From positions 1-52,278 of the forward strand of contig CANEAY010000014.1 of assembly GCA_947425785.1 (NCBI GenBank): 52,278 bases of DNA, read 5' to 3'. The first letter of the stretch is position 1. Each line of letters opens with the position of its first letter. Source of the stretch: an uncultured Pseudoflavonifractor sp. (GTDB lineage: Bacteria; Bacillota; Clostridia; Oscillospirales; Oscillospiraceae). Shown one piece after another: positions 52,258-52,278 of this stretch. The notes beneath the pieces were generated by a model. That model searched no databases. It was not told the origin of the DNA and saw nothing but the letters and a program-made list of their open reading frames with translations. Both the position numbers and the translations under genes were made by a program.

Positions 52258-52278
52258 GTATCTGACGGGAGGGGTGCC

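Overview
The window looks like chromosome of a GC-rich, anaerobic, endospore-forming Firmicute. My best guess is Oscillospirales (Flavonifractor/Intestinimonas/Lawsonibacter-like); this is inference from gene content, not a database match. Supporting signs are SpoIIID and BofA with sigma-E-type promoters, a Bacillus-type SOS box on lexA, the DarA-HolB-RicT cluster, pyruvate:ferredoxin oxidoreductase with phosphate acetyltransferase, an SLH-anchored subtilase, and many consensus sigma-A promoters and U-tailed hairpin terminators. No rRNA, tRNA, CRISPR array, insertion sequence or phage gene was seen. Several genes use GTG, TTG or probably CTG starts.

Layout. 0-4.1 kb: MarR-controlled heterodimeric ABC exporter (cut by the window start). 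4.1-9.3 kb: lexA, a LysM/G5/M23 cell-wall hydrolase, then darA-holB-ricT. 9.3-16.5 kb: ylmH-DUF896-transglutaminase (minus), an SDR oxidoreductase, an ECF sigma/anti-sigma pair, small membrane proteins, ychF, and spoIIID. 16.5-21.6 kb: branched-chain amino acid transporter livK-HMGF (minus). 21.7-28.9 kb: queH (plus), then a minus-strand run abc-lspA-rluD-subtilase. 28.9-32.5 kb: a more AT-rich patch with an ABC gene remnant, a secreted/membrane protein pair, thiI, and a divergent PH-domain/XRE pair around a palindromic operator. 32.6-42.7 kb: nifJ, cinA, a radical SAM protein, typA, a NAGPA-type exported protein and an orphan BlaI regulator. 42.8-46.6 kb: DUF2508-bofA and an iron-uptake operon feoA-feoA-feoB-Cys-rich peptide. 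46.6-50.1 kb: XRE-murE (minus) and pta. 50.2-52.3 kb: an AT-rich two-gene module, a coiled-coil membrane protein overlapping a PD-(D/E)XK nuclease-family protein.

How it works together. Most of the window is housekeeping: cell envelope (M23, MurE, LspA, BofA), translation and RNA modification (TypA, YchF, RluD, ThiI, QueH, YlmH), anaerobic pyruvate-to-acetyl-phosphate metabolism (PFOR, Pta), ferrous iron import for Fe-S enzymes, and sporulation control. The accessory candidates most worth a second look are the terminal nuclease module, the PH/XRE switch, the 29-30.3 kb secreted/membrane pair, the ECF sigma pair and the XRE-murE unit. I found no system that I can call new with confidence; the 50.2-52.3 kb module is the best candidate.
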